A stretch of DNA of 64,000 nt from JBLHZY01 sp050633265 (GCA_050633265.1 JBOEGE010000004.1:186001-250000); one strand, 5' to 3'; counted from the first letter of the stretch, positions 27,103 to 36,726 are shown. The notes: generated by a model from the sequence alone, not told the origin. Program-made: numbers and translations.

Positions 27103-27182
27103 GTTTTGGGTTCTCCGCGGTGCATTTGTTGATACTACTTTGAGTTGTGCGAATTGTGCAAATTAAAGAGATGCTTGCGCCT

Positions 27183-28475
27183 TTAAGCGCGGCGATAGAG
27201 CCAGAGCAGGCGCCAAAAGAGGATGGCTTCGGTTGCAAGTGTTGCGATCAGAAGCGGAGTTAAGCTTGTTGGCGCGATGAAGGGGATTGCAGCGCATAAG
27301 AGATAGAGCGCAAGAGCTGCATAGGCAAAACCGCTTTGTTTGTTCAGCGCAATCAGCCGGACACTCATCGCCTGCCAAAGCGCGGCAAAGAGTGCGGCAA
27401 AGGAGAGAAAGGCAAAGAGAGGGGCATCTGAGGCCATTTCGCCATGAGACAGGCGCGTTAGAATCGCCGGGCCAAACAGGATGAGCAATAGGGTAAATGG
27501 CAGCATCAAAGCGAGCGTAAGCCCGATTGTGAGGCGCATAATTTTGCCGGTGAGCGCGCTGTTTCCTTCGGTTTGAGATCGGGTAAGTTCGGGCAGGGCG
27601 GCGCGGGTAAGAAGCCCGGAGAATTGAAGCGGGATACGGGTCAGCATGCGTGCGGTTGCAAAGGTTGCGGCAGCGGCCGGGCTTATCATCCAGCCGATGG
27701 CCAGCACGATGCCTTGCAGCCCAAAGGAATTGGCAAGCGTCATTGCAAAAGCCGCTGATGAGGGCGCAGCGAGGCGGCGCAGTGTAGCTCGGTCTGCATG
27801 GCGCCAGCCTAAATGCCACCATGGTTCAAGCCGGTGCAGGATAAGTGCATAAAGTACAAAGCCAAGAAGCTGAATTATGAGCAAAGTGAGCGCAGCGGCG
27901 ATGAGGCTGCCATTCAGCGCCACGCTAAGCAAAATACCCAGCCCACCGACAAGAAAGACTGCATCGAAAAGGGCGGTCCCGAGGGCAAATTTATGCGTTG
28001 CCTGAAAGACGATCTTCATCGTGGTCATCTGCATCACGACGCCCGCATAAAGCGCAAAGATGCACATGGAGATCGCGATAGCATTTGGGGAAAACGGAGC
28101 CGTTGCTGGGCCGCTATTGGCCAGCCAAATAACGGCGCCCACCGCAACGATTGCGATCGCGAGCAGGCTGATAGCACTTAAGAAAACCCATACGCTTTGG
28201 AATGCGCAAAGGGCCTTGGCGCTTTGGTTTTTTGCCATGCTTTGGGTGATATCGACGCCCGCCGCGATCCCAAGCCCGAAATTGGACAGCGCAATATAGG
28301 TAGGGATGGTTGAGAGCATCAGCCAGATCCCATAACCATCAGCCCCCCATTTCGCACTTAAGATCGGGACCGAAAGCAGCTGAAGGATCAGGACCCATAT
28401 CTTGCCGGTGAAATTGGCCCCAACACCCTTTGCCAAGCGGCGCGCGAGGGCGGAATTGCGCAAGAGCCCGCGCAT
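27183..28475 (-). CDS. Wzx-like polysaccharide flippase
   Basis: 430-residue membrane protein with about 12-14 hydrophobic helices, resembling the MOP/PST exporters that flip lipid-linked repeat units. The N-terminal AKGVGANFTGKIWVLILQLL and AKWGADGYGIWLMLSTIPTY segments match the usual Wzx start, where a helix pair precedes GxxxYG. Its start overlaps the stop of fcl by 1 nt. Together with the Wzy-like gene, the Wzc-like kinase and the distant Wza-like gene it defines a Wzx/Wzy-dependent pathway. Confidence 0.87.
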   Translation of the reverse strand: MRGLLRNSALARRLAKGVGANFTGKIWVLILQLLSVPILSAKWGADGYGIWLMLSTIPTYIALSNFGLGIAAGVDITQSMAKNQSAKALCAFQSVWVFLSAISLLAIAIVAVGAVIWLANSGPATAPFSPNAIAISMCIFALYAGVVMQMTTMKIVFQATHKFALGTALFDAVFLVGGLGILLSVALNGSLIAAALTLLIIQLLGFVLYALILHRLEPWWHLGWRHADRATLRRLAAPSSAAFAMTLANSFGLQGIVLAIGWMISPAAAATFATARMLTRIPLQFSGLLTRAALPELTRSQTEGNSALTGKIMRLTIGLTLALMLPFTLLLILFGPAILTRLSHGEMASDAPLFAFLSFAALFAALWQAMSVRLIALNKQSGFAYAALALYLLCAAIPFIAPTSLTPLLIATLATEAILFWRLLWLYRRA

Positions 28476-29419
28476 CAGAGCGCTTTGGCCAAACGATCGA
28501 GATAGGCGGAATAAGTATCGCGCAAACCGTCTTTTAAGGATCGTGCGCGGTTCCAGCCAAGCATGTGAAGCTTTGTGCTGTCGATCAATTTGCGCGGGGT
28601 GCCATCAGGTTTGGAGGGATCAAAAGCAAGCTCGGCTTTATACCCAACAGTTTGCGCGATCTCTTCTGCGAGGCCGCGAATTGAGATCTCTTGCCCCGAG
28701 CCGATATTGATTGGGCTCTCATCGGCGTAATTTTTGAGCAGGTAGATCAGCGCATCGGCGAGATCATCAACATGCAAAAACTCGCGCAGTGGTGTGCCTG
28801 ATCCCCAGAGCGTAACGCTGGGCGCATTGGCCTGTTTTGCTTCGTGAAATTTGCGCAAAAGGGCGGGGAGAACATGGCTTGTTTGCAGATCGTAATTATC
28901 GCCCGGACCGTAAAGATTGGTTGGTTGGGCTGAGATGAAATCAACCCCATATTGTTTGCGGTAGGCTTGGCACATTTTGATGCCGGCGATTTTCGCAATG
29001 GCATACCATTCATTTGTTGGCTCAAGCGGGCCGGTGAGCAGATGCTCTTCGACAATTGGCTGAGGCGCGTGTTTTGGATAGATGCAGGATGAGCCCAGAA
29101 ACAGCAATTTGCTTACACCGGCCTGATAGGCGGCATGGATCACATTTGCCTCTAACATCAGATTATCGCGCAGAAATTCCGCAGGCTGGGTATTGTTTGC
29201 GTGAATGCCACCAACCTTTGCTGCGGCCAGAATGATCGCATCGGGGCGGGTTTTATCCATCCATGCGTTCACATCGGCCTGAACCGTAAGATCAAGTTCA
29301 TCGCGCCCGGCAGTAATGATCTTGCAGGGCTCGCGGGAAAGCCGGCGCACCAATGCTGCGCCCACCATGCCCCGATGGCCCGCTACCCAGATGCGTTTTC
29401 CTGCCAGCCTGTAGCTCAT
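28475..29419 (-). CDS. fcl: GDP-L-fucose synthase
   Basis: 314-residue short-chain-type epimerase/reductase that converts GDP-4-keto-6-deoxymannose to GDP-L-fucose. The NADP-binding loop is WVAGHRGMVGAALVRRL. The catalytic serine and tyrosine regions are FLGSSCIYPKHAPQP and WYAIAKIAGIKMC, and the substrate region is NLYGPGDNYD. It overlaps gmd by 4 nt. Gmd and Fcl side by side are a firm sign that the polymer contains fucose. Confidence 0.96.
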   Translation of the reverse strand: MSYRLAGKRIWVAGHRGMVGAALVRRLSREPCKIITAGRDELDLTVQADVNAWMDKTRPDAIILAAAKVGGIHANNTQPAEFLRDNLMLEANVIHAAYQAGVSKLLFLGSSCIYPKHAPQPIVEEHLLTGPLEPTNEWYAIAKIAGIKMCQAYRKQYGVDFISAQPTNLYGPGDNYDLQTSHVLPALLRKFHEAKQANAPSVTLWGSGTPLREFLHVDDLADALIYLLKNYADESPINIGSGQEISIRGLAEEIAQTVGYKAELAFDPSKPDGTPRKLIDSTKLHMLGWNRARSLKDGLRDTYSAYLDRLAKAL

Positions 29420-30480
29420 CCTTCACGATCCTGTCGGTTTACCTCACCCTGAACGATTGCCAAATCCGCGGCAACCATTTCGCGGACCATCTCGGGGAGT
29501 TTGGTTGTGTGGCTCCAGCCCAAATGTTGCTTGGCTTTGCTTGGATCACCGATAAGAAGATCGACTTCTGTTGGCCGAAAATAGCGCGGATCGACCTCAA
29601 TCAAAACGCGCCCGGTATTGGCATCAATGCCCTTTTCTTCAATGCCCTCGCCGCGCCATTCAATCTCAATCTCAACCGCACGAAAAGCCGCCTCGACGAA
29701 GCTGCGCACCGTATGGGTTTCGCCAGTCGCGAGCACGAAATCATCGCCCTCATCCTGCTGAACGATCCGCCACATGCCCTCAACATAGTCGCGGGCATGG
29801 CCCCAATCGCGCTTGGCGTCCAGATTGCCCAGATAAAGCGCATCCTGAAGACCAAGGCTGATTGCGGCCGCTGCGCGGGTGATTTTGCGGGTAACGAAAG
29901 TCTCGCCGCGCAGGGGGCTTTCGTGATTGAAGAGGATGCCGTTGGACGCATGCATCCCATAAGCTTCGCGGTAGTTTACCGTGATCCAAAAGGCATAAAG
30001 CTTGGCCGCTGCGTAGGGCGAGCGGGGATAAAAAGGGGTCGTTTCGCGCTGCGGCACTTCCTGAACAAGGCCATAAAGCTCTGAGGTTGAGGCCTGATAA
30101 AAGCGGGCGGTTTTCTCCATGCCCAAAATACGGATCGCTTCAAGGATGCGCAGGGTTCCGATGCCATCTGCGTTGGCGGTATATTCGGGCGTGTCAAAGG
30201 AGACTTGGACATGCGACTGCGCGGCGAGATTATAGATTTCATCGGGCTGAACTTCTTGAACCAGACGGATCAAATTGGTGCTGTCGGTCATATCCCCATA
30301 GTGAAGGCGAAAGCGCACATCGGTTTCATGGGGGTCTTGATAGAGGTGATCAATGCGGGTCGAGTTAAATGAGGAGGCGCGTCTTTTGATGCCGTGAACC
30401 TCATAGCCTTTGCTGAGCAGAAGTTCAGAGAGATAGGCGCCATCTTGGCCTGTCACACCGGTGATCAATGCGCGTTTCAT
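29416..30480 (-). CDS. gmd: GDP-mannose 4,6-dehydratase
   Basis: 354-residue NADP-dependent dehydratase, first step from GDP-mannose toward GDP-L-fucose. It shows the ALITGVTGQDGAYLSELLL loop, the catalytic region STSELYGLVQEVPQRE with YAAAKLYAFWITVNYREA, and FNHESPLRGETFVTRKI. Length is normal. The preceding WcaI-like gene ends directly against its start (no gap), so translation is likely coupled. Confidence 0.97.
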   Translation of the reverse strand: MKRALITGVTGQDGAYLSELLLSKGYEVHGIKRRASSFNSTRIDHLYQDPHETDVRFRLHYGDMTDSTNLIRLVQEVQPDEIYNLAAQSHVQVSFDTPEYTANADGIGTLRILEAIRILGMEKTARFYQASTSELYGLVQEVPQRETTPFYPRSPYAAAKLYAFWITVNYREAYGMHASNGILFNHESPLRGETFVTRKITRAAAAISLGLQDALYLGNLDAKRDWGHARDYVEGMWRIVQQDEGDDFVLATGETHTVRSFVEAAFRAVEIEIEWRGEGIEEKGIDANTGRVLIEVDPRYFRPTEVDLLIGDPSKAKQHLGWSHTTKLPEMVREMVAADLAIVQGEVNRQDREG

Positions 30481-31734
30481 TTATGCGGCTTCCTTTTTTA
30501 GGTTTGATTTGGCGCTTAGGTTTTCTGCTTCAATGAGAAAACGGCTAAGGATTTTTTCACTGTCCCAGCGTTCAATCGCCCGCGCGCGGGCGGCGTTGCT
30601 GTAGATCTCGCAAAGCGGCTTGTTGTCGATAAGTGTTTCGATTGCTTGGGCGAGGGCGGCCGCATCGCCAGGGGGCGTTATCTCTCCGCAGCCAATGACT
30701 TCATCGGCAAGGGCCGTATTTGGTTCGGTCGTCGCGATGACTGGCCGCCCGGAGGCCAGCATATTTGTGAGTTTTGAGGGGAGCATCAGATCGGTTGCTT
30801 GAGCGATTTGCGGCAAGAGATGCACATCCGCCATGCCCAAGAGATCGCTGAGTTTTTCAATAGGTTGGAGTGGAAAGAACTGGGTATTTTTGAAAGGGCT
30901 GCATTTGCGCATAAGGGTATCACGCAGAGGGCCATCGCCGCAGATTACCAGCGTTATGTCTTCGCGATGGGCCAAGAGGCGGGCCACTTCGGGCAAGATT
31001 TCCAGCCCTTGTTTGTTGGCAAGATTGCCTGAGTAAAGAGCGGTAAAATTGGTTTTGATCCCGAATTGTGCCGGCAGGTCGGTTGAGCGGGTTTGTGGTG
31101 TGATGGCGGCGAGATTGGCCCAGTTGCGCAATTCAAAGAGGCGGCTTTCAGGGACAGTTTTTTCGCGCAATTTTTGCAACATCGGCGCTGAGATTGTGCT
31201 GACTTTGTCAAAGCGGCGCAGGGTAAAGGCTTCAAAACGTTTCGCGAGGCGCCCGATGAGACCCTGCGCATTCAAAAGCCCCGTGGCAAAGGCCGCTTCG
31301 ACTTCAAAATCCTGGATATGGAGCCAAGTTTTGGCGCCAGAAAGCTTTGCCGCAAGCCAGCCTATCGGCGCAGAGATTAGGGACGGCGCAATGACCATAA
31401 TGAGATCCGGGCGTTTGGTGAGCGCATACCAAAGAGCGATCGGCGCAGCCGAGATTGCAAAGCTGAGATGGTGAAGAATGCGCCGCGCGCCGGTCGGATT
31501 ATTGGGAACGTAATGCGGGCAATGAATGACGCGCAGATTTTCCTGCGCGGGCTCAAAGTGATACCAGAATTTCGGATAGGTTTCGAAGATTTTCCACGCG
31601 GGAAAATAGGGCTGTGCAGTAATGACTTGGACGTCATGGCCCGCCTTGGCAGCGGCTTTCGCAAGGCCAGAGGTGTAAACAGCGATTGAGATGATTTCTG
31701 GCGCGTGGTTGATCCCAAGAATAAGTAATCTCAA
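30481..31734 (-). CDS. WcaI-like GT4 glycosyltransferase
   Basis: First gene of the leftward polysaccharide operon. The protein (417 residues) opens LRLLILGINHAPEIISIAVY, the beginning typical of colanic-acid WcaI-type transferases. The donor half has ALYSGNLANKQGLEILPEVA and LLPQIAQATDLMLPSKL. I choose TTG 31734, 7 nt after GAGG, because it puts the Rossmann strand at the N-terminus; an in-frame TTG at 31758 would add 8 residues. WcaI-like proteins in fucose-containing polymers may transfer fucose, which is inference here. The 227-nt region upstream must hold the operon promoter, but I could not pick it out. Confidence 0.88.
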   Translation of the reverse strand: MRLLILGINHAPEIISIAVYTSGLAKAAAKAGHDVQVITAQPYFPAWKIFETYPKFWYHFEPAQENLRVIHCPHYVPNNPTGARRILHHLSFAISAAPIALWYALTKRPDLIMVIAPSLISAPIGWLAAKLSGAKTWLHIQDFEVEAAFATGLLNAQGLIGRLAKRFEAFTLRRFDKVSTISAPMLQKLREKTVPESRLFELRNWANLAAITPQTRSTDLPAQFGIKTNFTALYSGNLANKQGLEILPEVARLLAHREDITLVICGDGPLRDTLMRKCSPFKNTQFFPLQPIEKLSDLLGMADVHLLPQIAQATDLMLPSKLTNMLASGRPVIATTEPNTALADEVIGCGEITPPGDAAALAQAIETLIDNKPLCEIYSNAARARAIERWDSEKILSRFLIEAENLSAKSNLKKEAA

Positions 31735-31932
31735 TTCAGCGCCTCGACTTTGGCGCAATTGAACAGGGCCGGGTGGGGCGCGAGGGCCCGCAATTGGTTG
31801 AAAGCGGATGTCTTTGGGCGCCTTTGGGCATAGAAATCCTTGATTGAAGCGGGCGCGGAGTTACGCGGCTCTTTCAGGCATTTCTACTATAGGGCGATCA
31901 GAGTGTCCAAAGAAATTGGCAAGGTTGTGGCT

Positions 31933-31955
31933 GTGCGGGCGCGTTTGGCCCGCAC
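31933..31955. terminator. Hairpin downstream of the chemoreceptor gene
   Basis: A perfect 8-bp GC-rich stem (31933-31940 with 31948-31955) has a 7-nt loop, 6 nt past the stop of the leftward chemoreceptor gene. There is no U-tract, so it may be a weak terminator or a transcript-stabilising hairpin. The rest of 31735-31961 shows nothing else I can name. Confidence 0.5.
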
Positions 31956-31961
31956 GACCTA

Positions 31962-33674
31962 TTAGGAAACGGCCCGCAATGTTGGTTCATTGGGTTTATG
32001 GCTTGAGAATTTTTCAACCAGATCATTCAAACGTTTGGAACTTGAGAACAAAATGGTGTTGGCTGCTGTTGTTTCTTCGAACATCGCGGCGTTTTGCTGG
32101 GTGACGTTTTCAAGCGCTGAAATCGCTGTGTTGACCTCGGAGAGACCGCGCGATTGGTCTTGGGTCGACGCTGCAATGGAGCGCATGCCTTTGTCTATAT
32201 CGGAGACAGCGGTTTGGATGCCCGAAAGCGCGGTGCCGGTTTGGTTGACCAGATCAACCCCATCGGCCACTTGTGTTACGCTTGAATTGATCAAAGTATT
32301 GATCTCACGGGCCGCATCGGAAGAGCGCTGCGCTAGGGCGCGGACTTCTGAAGCGACAACCGCAAAGCCCCGACCTGCTTCGCCTGCGCGCGCGGCTTCC
32401 ACGCCAGCATTGAGCGCCAAAAGATTGGTTTGAAAGGCGATGTCATCAATCACCGAAATGATCTTTTGGATTTCCTGAGAAGAGCCTTGGATTGCCGCCA
32501 TTGCAGATACGGCGCGGTTCATGATTTCGGTGCCGTTGTTGGCCTGTTGGCTGGTTGTTTCGGCAAGGGATTGCGATTCCGTTGCATCGCTTGCAACTTT
32601 TTGGATCGTTTTTGTCAGCTGATCGAGAGAGGAAGCAATCTCCGCCAGTGTTGAGGCTTGTTGCTCGGTGCGGCCTGACAGATCTTCGGCGGCGCCGCTG
32701 ATTTCTTGGGTTTGGTCTTGGATTGAGTGTGATTGCACGGCAACCGCGCCAAAAGCATCGGCCAATTGACCAACCGCGTTGTTATAGTTGTCGCGCAGAT
32801 CATGATATTCGCTTGCCAGTGGCTCTGTGATGCGGGCCGAAAGATCGCCGGCGGAAAGGCGATCAAGCTTGGTTCTGAACACATCAAGGAGTTGGTTCAG
32901 CTCTGTTTCGCGAATGGCGCGCGCTGCGGCATCTTTTTCTTCTGCGAGGCGCACGTTTTCTGCATTGGTTTCTGCATCGCGGCGCGCTGTTTCGGCGGCA
33001 TCGCGGGCTTCTGCAGCAGATTTGACGGCCTCTTCGGCCTTTTTCTGCGCGGCAAATGCGTTGGCTCTTTCGGCCTCTGCAACCTGTGCGGCTTGATCAG
33101 AGCGTTGGGCAGAATTCTGAGCTTCTTTGCGCTCTCTGTCAGCAGTATTAGAGAGTTTCACTTGGCTATTGATTGCTAAGGCAAGAGCGACGGTTTCCAT
33201 CACGAGGATCACCGCATGCATTACTGTGCGGCCGATATTTTCAAGCATATCGACTGAAGGATAGACCATGCTTGGCATCACGAAGGTGAGCAGCACATGG
33301 TGCACGGCGATTGTCGCTGCGGCGAGGATCAGCGGGCGCATGCCCACCATCATCACCAAGATCGCCATGACGGCGAAGTAGAGCATATGCGTATCAATCT
33401 GCCATGGATGAGACATAAAGCCCGCGTTGAGAATGATGGCCTGCCCGACCAGCCCTTGCGCCGCGAGAATTCTGCCCAATTCGCTGTCTGATTTGCGCCT
33501 TGCAAAGAATGAGACAGCACAAAAAACAACCGTCCCGATGAGGCAGAAAAAGACGTTTGTCCCGACAAGCCAAGCGATCACTGCGACAGGTATTGACGCA
33601 GCCATTCCCATAGTTGCCACAAGGCGGGTGGCTTTATTTCGGGTCATATCGAGTTTTGTTAACGTGTCAGGCAT
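31962..33674 (-). CDS. Methyl-accepting chemotaxis protein with multi-pass membrane sensor
   Basis: 570 residues. The N-terminal third has about six hydrophobic helices with short loops (including HMLYFAVMAILVMMVGMRPL), not the usual two helices and a periplasmic domain, so it probably senses something in or near the membrane. A HAMP-like and charged coiled-coil segment follows, rich in A, E and K, then the signalling domain with hairpin tip FAVVASEVRALAQRSSDAAR. There is no C-terminal CheR-binding pentapeptide. ATG 33674 is chosen (GGAG 6 nt upstream); it overlaps the preceding small gene by 8 nt. Confidence 0.9.
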   Translation of the reverse strand: MPDTLTKLDMTRNKATRLVATMGMAASIPVAVIAWLVGTNVFFCLIGTVVFCAVSFFARRKSDSELGRILAAQGLVGQAIILNAGFMSHPWQIDTHMLYFAVMAILVMMVGMRPLILAAATIAVHHVLLTFVMPSMVYPSVDMLENIGRTVMHAVILVMETVALALAINSQVKLSNTADRERKEAQNSAQRSDQAAQVAEAERANAFAAQKKAEEAVKSAAEARDAAETARRDAETNAENVRLAEEKDAAARAIRETELNQLLDVFRTKLDRLSAGDLSARITEPLASEYHDLRDNYNNAVGQLADAFGAVAVQSHSIQDQTQEISGAAEDLSGRTEQQASTLAEIASSLDQLTKTIQKVASDATESQSLAETTSQQANNGTEIMNRAVSAMAAIQGSSQEIQKIISVIDDIAFQTNLLALNAGVEAARAGEAGRGFAVVASEVRALAQRSSDAAREINTLINSSVTQVADGVDLVNQTGTALSGIQTAVSDIDKGMRSIAASTQDQSRGLSEVNTAISALENVTQQNAAMFEETTAANTILFSSSKRLNDLVEKFSSHKPNEPTLRAVS

Positions 33675-33966
33675 CATCTGCTCCACAGATTTGCGCAAGC
33701 GCGGCGGAATTAATTACGGACCAAGCCCCGGCCGAAACCACTTGCGTGGAAAAGGCCGGATCTTCGGAGTAAGCGAGAACGGCAAAGGGCGCTTTTTGAG
33801 GCGCGACGATGCGCCCACCCCCTGCTGCTATGATCTTATTTGCGTCTTTCCATGGCGGCACGACAACAATCACGGGCGCATCTTCTTGCCCCGGCTGAAA
33901 CAACAGCGAGAGCGGCGCGAGCGCCATTGTGAATGCGAAAATCGCAATTATCGTAAGCGTTTGCAC
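33667..33966 (-). CDS. Small hypothetical exported or membrane-anchored protein
   Basis: 99 residues, not recognised. A hydrophobic N-terminus (LTIIAIFAFTMALAPLSLLF) reads as an uncleaved anchor or signal peptide. A small alpha/beta-like body follows (APVIVVVPPWKDANKIIAAG, then FAVLAYSEDPAFSTQVVSAG). Its stop codon overlaps the chemoreceptor start by 8 nt, so the two are likely translated together. An accessory or ligand-related role for the receptor is possible but unproven. Confidence 0.6.
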   Translation of the reverse strand: MQTLTIIAIFAFTMALAPLSLLFQPGQEDAPVIVVVPPWKDANKIIAAGGGRIVAPQKAPFAVLAYSEDPAFSTQVVSAGAWSVINSAALAQICGADDA

Positions 33967-34105
33967 AGAGAGCCTTTCTTATTGAGGCTTCCTTATGCCT
34001 GAGTCGCCTTTCTAAACTGCTAATTCGAATGCTCTTCTCATCACGACAGGTTGATCGCGCCCTTGGCACAGGATATTGCCAATGCAAATTTGTGGAGGGT
34101 GTGAC

Positions 34106-35905
34106 ATGGCAATTGTGAACCGGGCTGATTTGGATTTCATGCTTTATGATTGGTTGGGGGCAGAGGCGCTTTGCGATTTGCCCCGTTTTGCCGATCAGAG
34201 CCGCGCGGATTACGAAGCGTTTTTGGATCTTGGCGAAAAGCTGGCCGAGCGGGAATTTCTGCCCTGTCACAAGGCGGGCGATCAGCAAGAGCCGCAATTG
34301 GATGCTGAGGGCAATGTCGCGCTTGAACCAGGAACGCGCGCGGCGGTGCGGACCTATCTGGAGAATGGATTGCAGCTCGCGACTGTTGATGAGGCGCATG
34401 GGGGGATGCAATTCCCGATGGTGATTGCGAGCGGTGTGATGGCCAATTTGATGGGCGCAAATATCGCAGCTTCCGGGTTTGCGATGCTCTCGATTGCCAA
34501 TGCGCGGGTGATTTCTGATTTCGGAACGCCAGAGCAAATCGCGCATTTTGCCACGCCTCAGCATGAAGGTGTTACCCTTGGCACGATGTGTTTGAGCGAG
34601 CCGGATGTTGGCTCTTCTTTGGGCGATATTACGACACGCGCGGTTGAGGATGAGAGCGATGCGATTGGGGCGCGCTATCGGATAAGTGGGCGCAAAATGT
34701 GGATTTCAGCGGCCGAGCAGGATGCAACGGAGAATATCGTGCATCTGGTGCTTGCAAAGATCGCAAATGAGGATGGCAGCTTGCCCGCTGGGGCCAAAGG
34801 GATTTCGCTCTTTATCGTGCCGAAAATCCTACCCGATGTGCTTGGGCAGCCGGGCGCGCGCAATGATCTTGAAGTCGTCGGGCTCAACCATAAAATGGGT
34901 TACCGCGCGACGCCAAACTGCTTGCTGAATTTTGGCGAGGGCAAGCATATGCCGATGGGGCAGAAAGGCGCTGTTGGCTATCTTTTGGGTGCGCCTGGGC
35001 AGGGCCTTGCGATCATGTTTCAGATGATGAATGAAGCGCGGATCAATGTCGGCCTTGGAGCGGCAGCGCTTGCCTATCGCGGCTATACACTTTCGCGCGA
35101 TTATGCGCTTGAGCGGCTGCAAGGGCGCCCGCTTGAGGATAAGAAAACCGCCAACCAAGTTCCGATTTCGCGCCATCCTGATGTGCGCCGTATGGTGCTT
35201 GGGCAAAAGGCGATTGCCGAGGGCGCGCTGGCGCTTTGCCTTTATAGCGCGAAGCTTTCGGATTTGACCCAAGGCGAGCAGGATGAGGCCGCACGGACCA
35301 AGGCGCAGGCGCTTTTGGATATTCTTACACCAATCACCAAAAGCTGGCCTTCTGAGCAGGGGTTGATTGCCAATCACATGGCAATCCAAATCCATGGTGG
35401 ATACGGCTATACGCGCGATTTTGATGTGGAGCAGATCTATCGTGATAATCGGCTAAACCCGATCCATGAAGGGACAACCGGCATTCAGGGCATTGATCTT
35501 TTGGGGCGCAAAATCCTGTTTGATCGCAATGGTTCGCTTGGCGTCTTGCTTGCTGAGCTTCGCGAAACAATTGCCCGCGCGAAAGGCGGAACGTTTGGCG
35601 CTTATGGGGATAGGCTTGAGGCGGCTGTTGGGCAGATTGAGGCGCTTGTCGCTGGGTTTGATGATGCGCCCAAAGCCCTTGCCCATGGGACAGCCTTTTT
35701 GAACGCCTTTGGGCATATGGTGCTTGGCTGGGTCTGGCTTGATATGGCGATGGCTGCGCAAAAGCTGGGCGGTGATATGGCCAAGGGCAAGGCGCTTGCT
35801 TGCGCGTATTTCTATGCCTATGAGATGCCGCAAATTGCGGGCTGGCTCGCCCCGATGGAAGCGGGCGCAACGCTGCTTAGCGATTTGGATGAGGCGCTGC
35901 TTTAG
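34106..35905 (+). CDS. Acyl-CoA dehydrogenase (DmdC/FadE-like, long form)
   Basis: 599-residue FAD enzyme oxidising an acyl-CoA to the 2-enoyl-CoA. The long form carries an extra C-terminal domain, as in the 3-methylmercaptopropionyl-CoA dehydrogenase (DmdC) group common in marine roseobacters; the substrate cannot be fixed from sequence. FAD and substrate motifs are GTMCLSEPDVGSSLGDITT, GRKMWISAAEQDATENIVHL and QIHGGYGYTRDFDVEQIYRD. The catalytic glutamate is expected in NPIHEGTTGIQGIDLLGRK. GGAGG precedes ATG 34106. Its 3' end overlaps the convergent TetR gene by 4 nt. Confidence 0.92.
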   Translation: MAIVNRADLDFMLYDWLGAEALCDLPRFADQSRADYEAFLDLGEKLAEREFLPCHKAGDQQEPQLDAEGNVALEPGTRAAVRTYLENGLQLATVDEAHGGMQFPMVIASGVMANLMGANIAASGFAMLSIANARVISDFGTPEQIAHFATPQHEGVTLGTMCLSEPDVGSSLGDITTRAVEDESDAIGARYRISGRKMWISAAEQDATENIVHLVLAKIANEDGSLPAGAKGISLFIVPKILPDVLGQPGARNDLEVVGLNHKMGYRATPNCLLNFGEGKHMPMGQKGAVGYLLGAPGQGLAIMFQMMNEARINVGLGAAALAYRGYTLSRDYALERLQGRPLEDKKTANQVPISRHPDVRRMVLGQKAIAEGALALCLYSAKLSDLTQGEQDEAARTKAQALLDILTPITKSWPSEQGLIANHMAIQIHGGYGYTRDFDVEQIYRDNRLNPIHEGTTGIQGIDLLGRKILFDRNGSLGVLLAELRETIARAKGGTFGAYGDRLEAAVGQIEALVAGFDDAPKALAHGTAFLNAFGHMVLGWVWLDMAMAAQKLGGDMAKGKALACAYFYAYEMPQIAGWLAPMEAGATLLSDLDEALL

Positions 35906-36588
35906 GCCGCAGTTTCGATCAAAGCGGGATCGGCCACTGTCGCGCGCAGCACCATATCAATGGCGCGCTCGCGCAGAGCGGCCTGGCCTTCGGGCGTTTG
36001 CAGCGAGGGGCCGAAGGAATAGCTAAAGGTCGCCCGGTTCGAGACATTAAAGAAGCTGAATGAGCTGATGATCCAGTGCAGGTGAAGCGCCTCGATATCC
36101 TGGCGAAAGACCCCTTCAGAGCGGCCACGCGCGCAGAGTTTTTCAAGCTTCTCAATCGCGGCGTGGTTCAGTTTTGGGATGGTTTCTGAGAGCTTAAGAT
36201 GGCGCGCATTGTGGATGTTTTCGGTCATCACGAGGCGGATGAACTCGGGCATTTTATAGTGATTTTCAAAGGTAAATTCGACAAGCCGGCGCAGGGCGCT
36301 AATGGGATCGAGCCCCTCAAGCTGAAGATCTGCCTCGCCTTGGCGCACCCGGGCATATTCGGCCTCGAGAACGGCCAAATAGAGCCCATCTTTATCGGTG
36401 AAATAATAATAGATCATCCGCTTTGAGGCGCGGGTTTTGGCGGCAATATCATCAACCCGCGCACCGGAAAACCCGTTCTTTGCAAACTCCGAAGTGGCGA
36501 CTTTAATGATATCGGCGCGCACTGCGTCGGGATCTTGCTTCCACTGTGTTTTGCGCGGATTCGCTGGCTGCGATTTAGATGTGCTCAT
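35902..36588 (-). CDS. TetR/AcrR-family transcriptional regulator
   Basis: 228 residues. The DNA-binding helix-turn-helix is FAKNGFSGARVDDIAAKTRA followed by SKRMIYYYFTDKDGLY, the standard TetR pattern. The ligand-binding part resembles regulators with a C-terminal TetR_C domain (FENHYKMPEFIRLVMTENIH). ATG 36588 follows GAGGCAGGC; an upstream in-frame start at 36618 adds 10 residues. It converges on the acyl-CoA dehydrogenase gene with a 4-nt overlap and may regulate it, but that is only positional. Confidence 0.88.
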   Translation of the reverse strand: MSTSKSQPANPRKTQWKQDPDAVRADIIKVATSEFAKNGFSGARVDDIAAKTRASKRMIYYYFTDKDGLYLAVLEAEYARVRQGEADLQLEGLDPISALRRLVEFTFENHYKMPEFIRLVMTENIHNARHLKLSETIPKLNHAAIEKLEKLCARGRSEGVFRQDIEALHLHWIISSFSFFNVSNRATFSYSFGPSLQTPEGQAALRERAIDMVLRATVADPALIETAA

Positions 36589-36706
36589 GCCTGCCTCGTA
36601 TACATTCGGCGAAGTCATAGCATGAAATGAACGGTACGGAACAATAGAATTGAGGATCTGCGGGAAAGCCGCTTACCGGGGCTTGTATTTTAAACCTGGG
36701 CGTTGA

Positions 36707-36726
36707 GCGTTAAGGTAGGTTAACGC
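36707..36726. promoter_or_regulatory. Perfect inverted repeat upstream of the Wza-like gene
   Basis: GCGTTAA and TTAACGC arms are separated by GGTAGG. The TTAA-N6-TTAA core is close to, but one base short of, the CtrA site (TTAA-N7-TTAA). It lies 188 nt before the Wza-like start and 119 nt before the divergent TetR start. A TetR operator or a CtrA-type site are both possible. Confidence 0.4.

Noticed and set aside
34023..34029. ATTCGAA before the acyl-CoA dehydrogenase as another copy of the 18-bp motif
   Set aside because: Lacks the AGGTATG half; a 7-mer alone is expected by chance in this length of DNA.
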